The notes beneath the pieces are model-generated. The model was not told the DNA's origin and ran no database searches. It was given only the letters and a program-made list of their open reading frames with translations. Positions 35,295-44,622 of a stretch of DNA of 64,000 nucleotides are shown piece after piece. The position numbers were made by a program, and so were the translations under genes. The stretch comes from Bacteroidota bacterium (GTDB lineage Bacteria > Bacteroidota > Bacteroidia > 2-12-FULL-35-15): assembly GCA_025963715.1 (NCBI GenBank), contig JAOQAG010000008.1, forward strand, positions 335,907-399,906, read 5' to 3'. Position 1 is the first letter of the stretch; every line of letters starts with the position of its first letter.

Positions 35295-36731
35295 TTAAAA
35301 GTTATTTTTAAAGTAATCGAACAGCAGGCGCACTCCTGTTCCGGTTCCGCCTTTGGTACGGTATCCGTCTTTTGTCATTAAAAAAGCCGGGCCCGCAATA
35401 TCAAAATGCATCCATGGATAATCGATGTAGCGCGCTAAAAATTTACCTGCCGTGATAGCCCCGCCGTACGGCCCGCCAATGTTTTTCATATCAGCAATTT
35501 CCGATTTGATCATATCATCATACTCGTCCCAGAACGGCATTTCCGCCAAACGTTCAAACGTATTTTCACCGCTTTGTTTTAATTTATTTTTTACACTTTC
35601 GGATGCGGTTCCCATCGCTACTATTCCGGAAGTACCAATCGCGGCAACAGCGGCACCGGTTAAGGTGGCTAAGTCCATCACCAATTGCGGTTTGTATTTT
35701 TGAGCATACGCCAATGCATCCGCCAGGATCATGCGTCCTTCGGCATCGGCATTGAGCATTTCCACCGTTAATCCATTGTACATGGTAATGATATCGCCCG
35801 GTACGTAGGCGTTTTCGCCCGGACGGTTGTCCGTTGCAGGCACCAGCCCGATCACATGCACAGGTAATTTCGCTTTCGCGATGGCGTAGATGCTACATGC
35901 TACGGCAGCAGAACCGGCCATGTCGCATTTCATCATGTCCATGCTGTTGGCCGTAGGTTTTAAGCTAAGCCCTCCGGTATCATACGTCACGCCCTTTCCA
36001 ACCAGGATCACCGGCTGCTTGTTTTTTGCATTGGCGGGTTTGTATTCCATGATGGTAAATGTTGGCGGCTCAATACTTCCTAAGTTTACGGACAGCAAGC
36101 CACCCATTTTCAGCGATGTGATCTTTGATTTATTTAACACCTCCACATTAAAACCGGCTTGTTTCCCAAGCTTTTGAAATTCTTTCCCGAGCTGTGTTGC
36201 CGTTAAAAAATTAGCAGGTTCGTTTACAAGTGTGCGGGAAATAAAAATGGCTTCTACCACTGTATTCAATTGATCCAGCTGTTTATCCGTAATTTTTTTA
36301 CTGTAAACACCAATCGTTTTTAAAGAATGCGTTTCTTTTACTTTGTCTTTTTTATATTTTAAAAACTGGTAATTGCTCAGCGCCAGTCCTTCAGTAAATG
36401 CAAGTGTTTCCTCCGCTTTGCTTTCCACATCCACAACGGTAACACTTTCCAGCTTTGCGTCTGTAATTTGCGTATGCAGCACGCTGGCGGTTTTCCGGAT
36501 GGATTCAAGGTATTGCGAACGGTCTTTTTTCACTTCCATCAGCTGTATAAATACATACCGGCTCAGCTGGTTGATGACCACGCATTTCTTTTCTTTTGCG
36601 CCCATTTCGGTTTTTACAAAATCGATCTCTGCTTTGCTTAAGCCGTAATTTGTAAGATTGGACGATTTTCCGCACAACAAAACAACGCTTTCGTTGTTAT
36701 TTATTGTAGATTTTTTAGATATCGTAGTCAT
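35295..36731 (-). CDS. pepA: Leucyl aminopeptidase (M17 family)
   Basis: The protein has 478 aa. The catalytic half has the M17 two-metal motifs: VGKGVTYDTGGLSLKP (Lys and Asp ligands), KCDMAGSAAV (Asp), and NADAEGRMILADAL, which replaces the usual NTDAEGR (Asp and Glu ligands, active-site Arg). It removes N-terminal residues, favouring Leu, in the cytoplasm as a hexamer. The N-terminal domain (1-165) is the family's variable regulatory part. Divergent from mqnC over a 128-bp gap. Confidence 0.95.
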   Translation of the reverse strand: MTTISKKSTINNNESVVLLCGKSSNLTNYGLSKAEIDFVKTEMGAKEKKCVVINQLSRYVFIQLMEVKKDRSQYLESIRKTASVLHTQITDAKLESVTVVDVESKAEETLAFTEGLALSNYQFLKYKKDKVKETHSLKTIGVYSKKITDKQLDQLNTVVEAIFISRTLVNEPANFLTATQLGKEFQKLGKQAGFNVEVLNKSKITSLKMGGLLSVNLGSIEPPTFTIMEYKPANAKNKQPVILVGKGVTYDTGGLSLKPTANSMDMMKCDMAGSAAVACSIYAIAKAKLPVHVIGLVPATDNRPGENAYVPGDIITMYNGLTVEMLNADAEGRMILADALAYAQKYKPQLVMDLATLTGAAVAAIGTSGIVAMGTASESVKNKLKQSGENTFERLAEMPFWDEYDDMIKSEIADMKNIGGPYGGAITAGKFLARYIDYPWMHFDIAGPAFLMTKDGYRTKGGTGTGVRLLFDYFKNNF

Positions 36732-36859
36732 ATAATTTTTACTTTTGAGAACCGTAAATGTAAATAAAAGAATTTGTTAATTTTTTACTAATTTCCTGGT
36801 ATTTATTACAAGCGGAAACTCCAATATTAATCGGGCTATGTGCTCATATACTCATAAAA

Positions 36860-38008
36860 ATGAATACCCAATCCCTGCTGAAACGTGCGTTAAACTTTGA
36901 ATTTTTAAGTATAGAAGAAGGTGTGTATCTTTTCAAAAACGCAGCTACTGCCGATCTGATGTTTGTTGCCAACGAATTACGCAAGATCCAAAAACCTGAT
37001 TCCATTGAAAAAAATGGTAAAAAAGGGAAAGTTACCTGGCAGATCGACCGCAACGTAAATACAACGAATGTATGCATCGCGAATTGTAAGTTCTGTAATT
37101 TTTACCGCATACCCGGACACAAGGAATCCTACATCACGGATATAGAAACGTACAAAGTAAAAATTGATGAAACGCTTAAATACGGCGGCGACCAGCTGCT
37201 CCTGCAAGGCGGCCATCATCCTGATCTGGGCTTGAAATTTTATGTGGATACCTTCAGCTCCATCAAGAAATTATACCCGAAATTAAAATTGCACTCACTG
37301 GGGCCACCCGAAATTGCACACATTACCAAACTGGAAAAATCCACACATACCGAAGTGCTGAAAGCATTAAAGGAAGCCGGTTTGGACAGCTTACCGGGAG
37401 CTGGCGCGGAAATTTTAAACGATCGTGTACGCCGCCTGATCTCAAAAGGAAAATGCACCGGCCGCGAATGGCTGGATGTGATGCGTGCTGCTCATCAGTT
37501 AAACATTACCACTTCCGCCACTATGATGTTCGGGCACATCGAAACCATTGAAGAGCGTTTTGAACACCTTGTGTGGATCCGCGAAGTACAAAGCGAAAAA
37601 CCAACAGATTCAAAAGGATTTCTAGCCTTTATTCCATGGCCTTTCCAGGACGACGGAACCTTATTAAAACGCCACAAAGGGATTACCAATAATGTAACCG
37701 GCGATGAATATATCCGGATGATCGCCATGAGCCGCATCATGCTGCCAAACGTGATCAATATCCAGGCAAGCTGGTTAACCGTTGGTAAAGATGTAGCTAA
37801 ACTATGCTTACACGCAGGCGCTAACGATTTTGGAAGCATCATGCTGGAAGAAAATGTGGTTTCCGCAGCCGGTGCACCTCATCGCTTTACAGCGAAAGGA
37901 ATCCAGGAAGCAATTGCAGAAGCCGGATTTGAACCGCAACTGCGCACACAGCAATACGAATACCGTGAACTGCCTGCAAACATGGTGGAACAGGTGATCA
38001 ATTATTAA
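36860..38008 (+). CDS. mqnC: Cyclic dehypoxanthinyl futalosine synthase
   Basis: This 382-aa radical-SAM enzyme has the [4Fe-4S] motif Cys72-x3-Cys76-x2-Cys79 (VCIANCKFCNFY), the family segments GDQLLLQGGHHPDL, LPGAGAEIL, TTSATMMFGHIET and FLAFIPWPFQ. It cyclises dehypoxanthinyl futalosine in the futalosine branch of menaquinone synthesis. MqnE, a close relative, has different motifs around the Cys cluster and pocket, so MqnC is preferred. Other mqn genes are not in the window. A hairpin terminator follows at 38172. Confidence 0.93.
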   Translation: MNTQSLLKRALNFEFLSIEEGVYLFKNAATADLMFVANELRKIQKPDSIEKNGKKGKVTWQIDRNVNTTNVCIANCKFCNFYRIPGHKESYITDIETYKVKIDETLKYGGDQLLLQGGHHPDLGLKFYVDTFSSIKKLYPKLKLHSLGPPEIAHITKLEKSTHTEVLKALKEAGLDSLPGAGAEILNDRVRRLISKGKCTGREWLDVMRAAHQLNITTSATMMFGHIETIEERFEHLVWIREVQSEKPTDSKGFLAFIPWPFQDDGTLLKRHKGITNNVTGDEYIRMIAMSRIMLPNVINIQASWLTVGKDVAKLCLHAGANDFGSIMLEENVVSAAGAPHRFTAKGIQEAIAEAGFEPQLRTQQYEYRELPANMVEQVINY

Positions 38009-38036
38009 GTACCGGTAAAAACAAAGAAAAATTTTC

Positions 38037-38133
38037 CACCACATAAGGCACAAAGAAAACGTAAGGCAAAGCCCGGCATGCCAACGTATTTTTCGAGTTA
38101 CATCCTTATGTTTTCTTTGTGCCTTATGTGGTG
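38037..38133. repeat. 30-bp inverted repeat (CACCACATAAGGC family)
   Basis: The left arm 38037-38066 (CACCACATAAGGCACAAAG and more) and the right arm 38104-38133 pair with one mismatch around a 37-nt spacer. It begins 28 nt after the mqnC stop. Confidence 0.85.
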
Positions 38134-38171
38134 AAATTTGTTTTACACATTAGCAAGTAACCATTTAAACG

Positions 38172-38207
38172 AAATTCCTTTTCTTAAGTCATCAAGAAAA
38201 GGAATTT
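38172..38207 (+). terminator. Intrinsic terminator downstream of mqnC
   Basis: A 14-bp perfect stem, AAATTCCTTTTCTT / AAGAAAAGGAATTT, with an 8-nt loop is followed by TGTTTTTG. Confidence 0.8.
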
Positions 38208-38327
38208 TGTTTTTGTACAATCATCCGGCATATATTTTTACAGCTTATCAGGAGAAAAGATCCTTTTAAATACCGGAAAATTCATTATTTCCGGCAATAT
38301 CATAAAATAAAATTGCGTATTTTTGAG

Positions 38328-38335
38328 TTACAGGT
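38328..38335 (+). promoter_or_regulatory. Probable -7 promoter element of the tandem type B genes
   Basis: TATTTTTG matches TAnnTTTG, 16 nt before the ATG at 38352. No clear -33 element. Confidence 0.45.
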
Positions 38336-38351
38336 TGGAGAACATTAGAAA

Positions 38352-41063
38352 ATGAAACAATTTTTACTTGCCATCTTTATTACAATGACTGCTTCCTGCA
38401 ATTTATTTGCATCGCATCTCCGCGCAGGCGAAATTACCTATCAAAATCTTGGAGGTTATACTTACCTTGTTACAGTTACAACATACAGCAATACACTGGG
38501 TACTTCTGTGGATGATTGCAGCGTAAACGTTCATTTTGGTAATGGCGACACGGCCGTAGCACCACGTGTAAACGGGGCACATCCCGGCATAAATTGCCCT
38601 TCTACTTCAGATGGAGTAATCCTTTCGGGCGTTGCATATACCCGGCTCAATATTTACCAAACTACCTATACTTATAAAGGCCCCGGCATATATACCATTT
38701 CCGTGGATATCTCCAACCGTAATGCCGGTATTTGCAATATTAATAACGGCAATTCCGACATTGTTTCTTTTTATTTACACAGCGTTTTGGTGATCAACAA
38801 TATTATTGGCGCCAACAATTCCAGTATTTTACAGCGGCTTCCCATCGACCAGGGATGTGTGGGACAATGCTTCGAGCACAATCCCGGCGCGTATGACGTA
38901 GATGATGATAGTTTGTATTACAGCCTTATTCCCTGCTATGCTTCCGGTGCCCCGATTCCCGGCTTTACCTGGCCAGCCAATTTGTCCACCGAAAGCATCA
39001 ATCACCATACGGGTGAGGTTGATTGGTGCACTCCTGCCAATATTTGCCAATATAATATTGCCATACAAATTGAAGAATGGAGATTATTTACCGGAAATCA
39101 CCAACGCTATTTTATTGGCTCGGTTGTGCGCGATATGCAGATCAATATTGCTTCCTGCGCCAATACACCGCCTACAATCAGCAGCTTGCCCGATACCTGT
39201 GTGGTAGCCGGAACGTCGCTGAATTTTAATGTTTCATCCACCGATGCAGAAGGCAACAACATAATACTCAGCGCAACCGGCGGGCCACTTACCTTAACGC
39301 CCGCAGCCACCTTCCCGGATGTTTCCGGCCCGGGTAGCGTTACCGGAACTTTTAACTGGACACCTTCCTGCTCCGAAATTCAATTGCTCCCTTACCAGGT
39401 TACGTTTAAAGCTGTGGATGATTACCCGACAACGCCTTTGGTCAATTTCGAATCCATGTTCATTAAAGTTGTGCCGCCTGCTCCAACCGGTTTAACAGCC
39501 AGTCCAGGCGGATCGAGCATTATTTTAAACTGGCTGCCTTCCGCCTGTGCTGATACAACCGGCCACAACCCGCTGAAAAAATATCTGATCTACCGCAAAA
39601 ACACCTGCGATCCCTGGGTACACAATCCCTGCGAAACAGGTGTACCCGCCTATACCGGCTATACCTACATCGGATTTACCACCGGCAGCATTTTTACATT
39701 TACAGATAACAACGGCGGCAGCGGCCTGCTGCACGGTGTGGATTATTCCTACCTGGTGGTAGCTTATTACAACGACGGCTCACAAAGCTATGCTTCTACC
39801 AACGTATGCGCTCATTTAGTGCGTGATGTGCCTATCATTACCAATGTAAGCGTGATCACTACGGGAACGGATGCCACGGGAAGCATCTGGACACATTGGG
39901 TAAAACCATTAGGCTCGATCCCCGATCTGGATACCATTGCCAACCCCGGCCCGTATGAATACCGCCTGATGAAGGCACAGGGCGCTACCGGTCCCCTTTC
40001 ATTTACACAAGTAGCCAGCTACGTATACCCGGCATTCTGGCAGCTCACAGATACCGGTTATATAAGCACCGGTGTAAATACGCAGGACAGCAGCTACACC
40101 TATCGCGTTGATTTTTATTCCAACGGATTATTAAAAGGTTCCACACACACTGCTTCGTCGGTATTTTTATCCGCCGTACCAAGCGACAATAAAGTAGCAC
40201 TTTCCTGGCAGGAATATGTGCCCTGGACCAATTACCTGTTTTACATTTACAGGGAAAATCCGGCCGGATCAGGAAGCTTTGTTTTGCTCGATAGTACAAT
40301 CACACACACCTATCTAGATTCCGGTTTGGTAAACGGCGTAAATTTTTGCTACAAAGTGAAAAGCCGCGGCGCTTATTCCGATCCCGCTTTGCCAAATCCG
40401 CTTTACAACCTGTCGCAGATAAAATGCGCCACCCCCGTAGATCAGGTGCCACCTTGCCAGCCAACGTTAGCAGTAACGCCGGATTGCAGCATCATGCAAA
40501 ATGTATTGAGCTGGCGTAACCCAAATACATATTGCAGCAACGACGCGATCCAGTACAACATTTATTTTGCGCCCAACAGTGATGATCCGCTGCAGCTGGT
40601 CCACAGCACCACAAACATGAACGATACATCCTATACACATGTATATGATTACCAGGGCGTGCCATCCATTGCCGGTTGTTATGCCGTTACTGCCGTAGAT
40701 TCCTTTGCCAACGAAAGTGCGATCGTAAATAAAGTGTGTGTGGATAATTGCCCTGAATATGAATTGCCAAATGTATTTACACCCAACGGCGACAATGTGA
40801 ACGATTTTTTTATACCGCTGCCATACCGCTTTGTAAAGGATGTGGAGATAAAAATTTACGACCGCTGGGGATTGTTAATGTACGAAACCACCGACCCGAA
40901 TGTGATGTGGAATGGCAAAAACCAGGATACAAAACAACAATGCGTGGATGGAACCTATTACTACGTTTGTATTGTGAACGAGATCCACGTGGAAGGCCTC
41001 CGTCAAAAAGTACTCAAAGGCTTTGTACAGCTCATCAATACAAAATCACCCCCCAGCCGCTAA
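38352..41063 (+). CDS. T9SS type B cargo (gliding-motility C-terminal domain), paralogue 1
   Basis: The protein has 903 aa with a signal peptide (residues 1-20). The mature N-terminus starts SHLRAGEITYQNLGGYTYLV, an N-terminal module also seen in the genes at 41156 and 58802. A cadherin/Ig-like domain (about 275-370), several fibronectin-III-like domains (about 375-800), and a C-terminal type B sorting domain (about 810-903; NVFTPNGDNVNDFF ... IYDRWGLLMYET ... DGTYYYVCIV) follow. Type B substrates depend on T9SS and usually on a PorP/SprF partner. No catalytic motif is visible. It is followed after 92 nt by a close paralogue. Function is unknown, probably structural or adhesive. Confidence 0.92.
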   Translation: MKQFLLAIFITMTASCNLFASHLRAGEITYQNLGGYTYLVTVTTYSNTLGTSVDDCSVNVHFGNGDTAVAPRVNGAHPGINCPSTSDGVILSGVAYTRLNIYQTTYTYKGPGIYTISVDISNRNAGICNINNGNSDIVSFYLHSVLVINNIIGANNSSILQRLPIDQGCVGQCFEHNPGAYDVDDDSLYYSLIPCYASGAPIPGFTWPANLSTESINHHTGEVDWCTPANICQYNIAIQIEEWRLFTGNHQRYFIGSVVRDMQINIASCANTPPTISSLPDTCVVAGTSLNFNVSSTDAEGNNIILSATGGPLTLTPAATFPDVSGPGSVTGTFNWTPSCSEIQLLPYQVTFKAVDDYPTTPLVNFESMFIKVVPPAPTGLTASPGGSSIILNWLPSACADTTGHNPLKKYLIYRKNTCDPWVHNPCETGVPAYTGYTYIGFTTGSIFTFTDNNGGSGLLHGVDYSYLVVAYYNDGSQSYASTNVCAHLVRDVPIITNVSVITTGTDATGSIWTHWVKPLGSIPDLDTIANPGPYEYRLMKAQGATGPLSFTQVASYVYPAFWQLTDTGYISTGVNTQDSSYTYRVDFYSNGLLKGSTHTASSVFLSAVPSDNKVALSWQEYVPWTNYLFYIYRENPAGSGSFVLLDSTITHTYLDSGLVNGVNFCYKVKSRGAYSDPALPNPLYNLSQIKCATPVDQVPPCQPTLAVTPDCSIMQNVLSWRNPNTYCSNDAIQYNIYFAPNSDDPLQLVHSTTNMNDTSYTHVYDYQGVPSIAGCYAVTAVDSFANESAIVNKVCVDNCPEYELPNVFTPNGDNVNDFFIPLPYRFVKDVEIKIYDRWGLLMYETTDPNVMWNGKNQDTKQQCVDGTYYYVCIVNEIHVEGLRQKVLKGFVQLINTKSPPSR

Positions 41064-41155
41064 GATCATTTTTTCCGTTTTCCCGAAATTATTGTTTTCA
41101 GGTATGCCTTTGAAATAAATTGTTTAATTTTATAGTTCTTTTTGATCCGGGTTAA

Positions 41156-43870
41156 ATGAAAAAAATCTTCCTATCGCTCATTATTGTCTTGGTTGCCAGT
41201 GTTAGTGCATTTGCCACACACAACCGTGCAGGAGAAATCACCTACAGGTGGATCTCCGGGTACACGTATGAGATCACCGTTACTACTTATTCAAATACAT
41301 ACGCCACCACCGCCGACAGATGTGAACTGACCGTATATTTCGGTGATGGCGACAGTGCAGTAGCGCCTCGCACCAACGGCCCATCGATGCTTTGTCCTAC
41401 GGCGCACGACGGCGTAATGTTTCTCACCGTTGCCAACACCAAATTAAATGTTTATAGAACCGCGCATACCTATGCCGGTCCCAATAATTACGTTATTACG
41501 ATGGAAGATCCCAACAGGAATGCAGGGATCTGTAACATTCCCAACTCGGTAAACACCTCGTTTTTTCTGCGTACCGAATTGGTCATCAATCCTTTTTTAG
41601 ATCCGAACAGCTCCCCCGTGCTTTTAAATCCGCCCATCGATCAGGCTTGTGTTGGCGAATGTTTTGAGCACAATCCCGGCGCGTTCGATCCGGATGGCGA
41701 CAGCCTTTATTACAGCTTAACAACCTGCTATGCCAACGGTGCGCCTATCTTCGGATTTTCATTGCCGCCCAACATGACCTACGAAAGCATCGATCATCAC
41801 ACAGGTGATTTATTATGGTGCTCTCCCGATCGTATTTGCCAGTACAACATTGCCATCCTCATCCAGGAATGGAAATTATTATCCAATACACACCACCGGT
41901 ATTATGCAGGCTCTATCCTGCGCGATATGCAGATTGATGTGGCTGCCTGTGCCAACACGCCGCCAACCATTACCAGCCTGCCGGATACCTGCGTGGTTGC
42001 CGGTACACCACTGCATTTTACAGTCCATGCATCGGATGCCGAATTTAATGCGGTAACGCTCAGCGCTACAGGCGGACCTTTTGTATTGAGCCCTGCTGCT
42101 ACGTTTCCAACGGTTACTGCTATGAACAGCGTTACCGGTAATTTTAACTGGACACCGGCTTGTAACGAAATTCAACTGCTGCCTTACCTTGTTACATTCA
42201 AAGCAGAGGACAGTAACCCGATCACGCCGCTTGTTAGTTTCGAATCGATGTTCATTAAAGTGATAGCTCCTGCTCCAACCGGTTTAACAGCCACGCCAAG
42301 CGGCTCCAGCATTGTTGTTAACTGGACAGCACCTGCATGTTCTGCCACAACAGGAAACAACCCGATCAAAGGCTACATGATCTACCGCAAGGAAACCTGC
42401 GATCCATGGGTACACAGCCCTTGCGAAACAGGTGTGCCAAGCTATACCGGTTACACACTGGTAGGTACATTAACAGGAACAATATCAGGCCCGCCACCAA
42501 CCACATTTACCGATAACAACGGTGGATTGGGATTATCCCACGGCATTGATTATTCATACATTGTAGTGGCGTATTACAGCGATGGCTCGCAAAGCTATGC
42601 TTCTACCAATATCTGTGCGCATTTGGTTCGCGATGTGCCGATCATTACCAACGTGAGTGTTATGGCTACCGGCCCGGATGCTACCGGAATGATCTGGACA
42701 CACTGGCTCAAACCAATTGGTGTTAGTCCTAACCTGGATACCATCGTAAATCCGCCACCGTACGAATACCGGCTGATGAAAGCACAGGGTGCCACCGGCA
42801 CGCTTTCGTTTACACAGATCGCCAGTTACAATTACCCGGCATTCTGGCAACTGACGGATACCGGATTTGTAAGCACAGGTGTAAATACGCAGGACAGCAG
42901 CTACACCTACCGCGTTGATTTTTATTCCAACGGATTATTAAAAGGCTCTACGCATACGGCTTCATCGGTGTTTTTATCATCCGCGCCAAGCGCAAACAAA
43001 GTATCGCTTTCGTGGCAGGAATATGTGCCCTGGACGAACAACCTGTTTTACATTTACAAAGAGATCCCGCATGCGTCCGGTACGTTTGTACTGATCGATA
43101 GTACTGTTGCTCACACCTATGCCGATTCGGGATTGGTAAACGGAATAAACTATTGCTACAAAGTGAAAAGTAGTGGCGCGTATTCCGATACCACATTACC
43201 AAGGCCGTTGTACAATATGTCGCAGATCAAATGTGAAACGCCGGTGGATATAGTGCCGCCTTGCCAGCCAACATTAGCGGTAACCCCGGATTGCGGCATC
43301 ATGCAAAATGTATTGAGCTGGCGGAACCCAAATACATACTGCAGTACGGATGCGGTGCAATACAATATTTATTTTGCGCCAACGAACGACCAGCCTTTGC
43401 TCCTGATCTACAGCACCAACAACATGAACGATACAACGTACACGCACATTTATAATTACGAAGGCGTTCCGTCCATTGCAGGCTGTTATGCTGTTACAGC
43501 CGTAGATTCGTTTGCCAACGAAAGCGTGATCGTGAATAAGATCTGTGTGGATAATTGTCCGGAATATGAATTGCCAAACGTGTTTACTCCGAACAATGAT
43601 AACATCAACGATTTGTTTATACCGCTGCCATACCGTTATGTAAAAGACATTGATATTAAGATCTACGATCGTTGGGGCTTGCTGATGTTTGAAAGCACCG
43701 ATCCAAATATTTTGTGGAACGGTAAAAGCCAGGATACAAAACAGCCGTGTGTGGACGGCACGTATTACTACATCTGTAAAGTAAACGAGATCCACGTGGA
43801 AGGCATCCGGCAACGGGTACTCAAAGGCTTTGTACAACTCATCAATACGAAGAACGGACCAAATCATTAA
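41156..43870 (+). CDS. T9SS type B cargo (gliding-motility C-terminal domain), paralogue 2
   Basis: This 904-aa protein is the tandem copy of the preceding gene, with the same domain order and most residues identical by eye. It has its own signal peptide (MKKIFLSLIIVLVASVSAFA), the shared N-terminal module (THNRAGEITYRWISGYTY), and the type B domain NVFTPNNDNINDLF ... IYDRWGLLMFES. Some DNA stretches are nearly identical to the first copy (see findings) and others diverge, as expected for occasional gene conversion. A short insertion (about residue 445) distinguishes it. The ribE start lies only 6 nt after its stop. Confidence 0.92.
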   Translation: MKKIFLSLIIVLVASVSAFATHNRAGEITYRWISGYTYEITVTTYSNTYATTADRCELTVYFGDGDSAVAPRTNGPSMLCPTAHDGVMFLTVANTKLNVYRTAHTYAGPNNYVITMEDPNRNAGICNIPNSVNTSFFLRTELVINPFLDPNSSPVLLNPPIDQACVGECFEHNPGAFDPDGDSLYYSLTTCYANGAPIFGFSLPPNMTYESIDHHTGDLLWCSPDRICQYNIAILIQEWKLLSNTHHRYYAGSILRDMQIDVAACANTPPTITSLPDTCVVAGTPLHFTVHASDAEFNAVTLSATGGPFVLSPAATFPTVTAMNSVTGNFNWTPACNEIQLLPYLVTFKAEDSNPITPLVSFESMFIKVIAPAPTGLTATPSGSSIVVNWTAPACSATTGNNPIKGYMIYRKETCDPWVHSPCETGVPSYTGYTLVGTLTGTISGPPPTTFTDNNGGLGLSHGIDYSYIVVAYYSDGSQSYASTNICAHLVRDVPIITNVSVMATGPDATGMIWTHWLKPIGVSPNLDTIVNPPPYEYRLMKAQGATGTLSFTQIASYNYPAFWQLTDTGFVSTGVNTQDSSYTYRVDFYSNGLLKGSTHTASSVFLSSAPSANKVSLSWQEYVPWTNNLFYIYKEIPHASGTFVLIDSTVAHTYADSGLVNGINYCYKVKSSGAYSDTTLPRPLYNMSQIKCETPVDIVPPCQPTLAVTPDCGIMQNVLSWRNPNTYCSTDAVQYNIYFAPTNDQPLLLIYSTNNMNDTTYTHIYNYEGVPSIAGCYAVTAVDSFANESVIVNKICVDNCPEYELPNVFTPNNDNINDLFIPLPYRYVKDIDIKIYDRWGLLMFESTDPNILWNGKSQDTKQPCVDGTYYYICKVNEIHVEGIRQRVLKGFVQLINTKNGPNH

Positions 43871-43876
43871 GCATTT

Positions 43877-44461
43877 ATGTTTTCAGGAATTATAGAAGGG
43901 CTGGGGAAAGTAACAGCATTGCAAAAAGAGCAGAGCAATTTGCACATCACCGTAAAGTCCGCATTTACACATGAATTAAAAATCGATCAAAGCATTGCGC
44001 ACAACGGCGTTTGCTTAACGGTGGTCGGCATCAGCAATGATGAATATATAGTGACCGCGATCGATGAAACATTACAAAAATCAAACATTGGATTATTATC
44101 TGTTGGTGATGAAGTAAACCTGGAACGCTGCATGCGCCTGGGTGACCGGCTGGACGGGCACATCGTGCAGGGACACGTAGATCAAACGGCAGTTTGCAGA
44201 TCTGTGGAAGAAAGCAACGGCAGCTGGATCTTCACATTCGAATACGATGCTGCACAAAATAACATCACAGTCGAAAAAGGCTCCGTATGCGTAAACGGCG
44301 TAAGCCTCACAGTTGTCAATTCAAAAGAAAATTCTTTTTCCGTTTGCATTATTCCTTTCACCTTCGAACATACCAATTTCAAAAATATAAAAACCGGATC
44401 GGTTGTAAATCTGGAATTTGATATTTTAGGGAAGTATATCAGTAAACTGGTGAAAAAGTAA
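43877..44461 (+). CDS. ribE: Riboflavin synthase alpha subunit
   Basis: This 194-aa protein has two lumazine-binding repeats, starting MFSGIIEGLGKV and repeating near residue 97 (LDGHIVQGHVDQTAV), with the catalytic-site Cys/His surroundings of the family (SIAHNGVCLTVV and SVCVNGVSLTVV). It dismutates two 6,7-dimethyl-8-ribityllumazines into riboflavin and a pyrimidinedione. Length is normal. The ATG is 6 nt after a surface-protein stop, so it probably shares that transcript; other rib genes are not nearby and no FMN riboswitch is seen. Confidence 0.95.
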   Translation: MFSGIIEGLGKVTALQKEQSNLHITVKSAFTHELKIDQSIAHNGVCLTVVGISNDEYIVTAIDETLQKSNIGLLSVGDEVNLERCMRLGDRLDGHIVQGHVDQTAVCRSVEESNGSWIFTFEYDAAQNNITVEKGSVCVNGVSLTVVNSKENSFSVCIIPFTFEHTNFKNIKTGSVVNLEFDILGKYISKLVKK

Positions 44462-44469
44462 CACTCGGA

Positions 44470-44620
44470 TTTTACCACTAAGGCACTGAGGCCACTAAGA
44501 TTATAAAACAAAAAATGCCCGGCTTAAAGTCGGGCATTTTTTATTTTATTTCTTTGTGAGCTTGTAATAAAAATTCTCGCCTGCGAGAATCTAAGTGCTC
44601 TTAGTGCCTTAGTGGTAAAA
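44470..44620. repeat. 33-bp inverted repeat (TTTTACCACTAAGGCAC family) enclosing a terminator
   Basis: The left arm 44470-44502 and right arm 44588-44620 pair with four mismatches. The enclosed 85 nt contain an intrinsic terminator (44510-44542) and a second small hairpin ATTCTCGC/GCGAGAAT (44573-44590). It lies in the 161-bp gap between convergent ribE and metF. Confidence 0.8.
44510..44542. terminator. Terminator between convergent ribE and metF
   Basis: AAAAAATGCCCG pairs with CGGGCATTTTTT around a 9-nt loop; the A/T tracts allow action on both strands. Confidence 0.85.
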
Positions 44621-44622
44621 CC

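Larger units (their letters stand above)
38009..38351. other. 343-bp gap with inverted repeat, terminator and promoter element
   Basis: No gene is present. It holds a 30-bp inverted repeat (38037-38133), an intrinsic terminator (38172-38207) and a -7 promoter element (38328-38335). Confidence 0.75.

Noticed and set aside
43274-43867. 197-codon open frame on the minus strand
   Set aside because: It is antisense to the type B C-terminal domain of the second paralogue; no start context or protein features.
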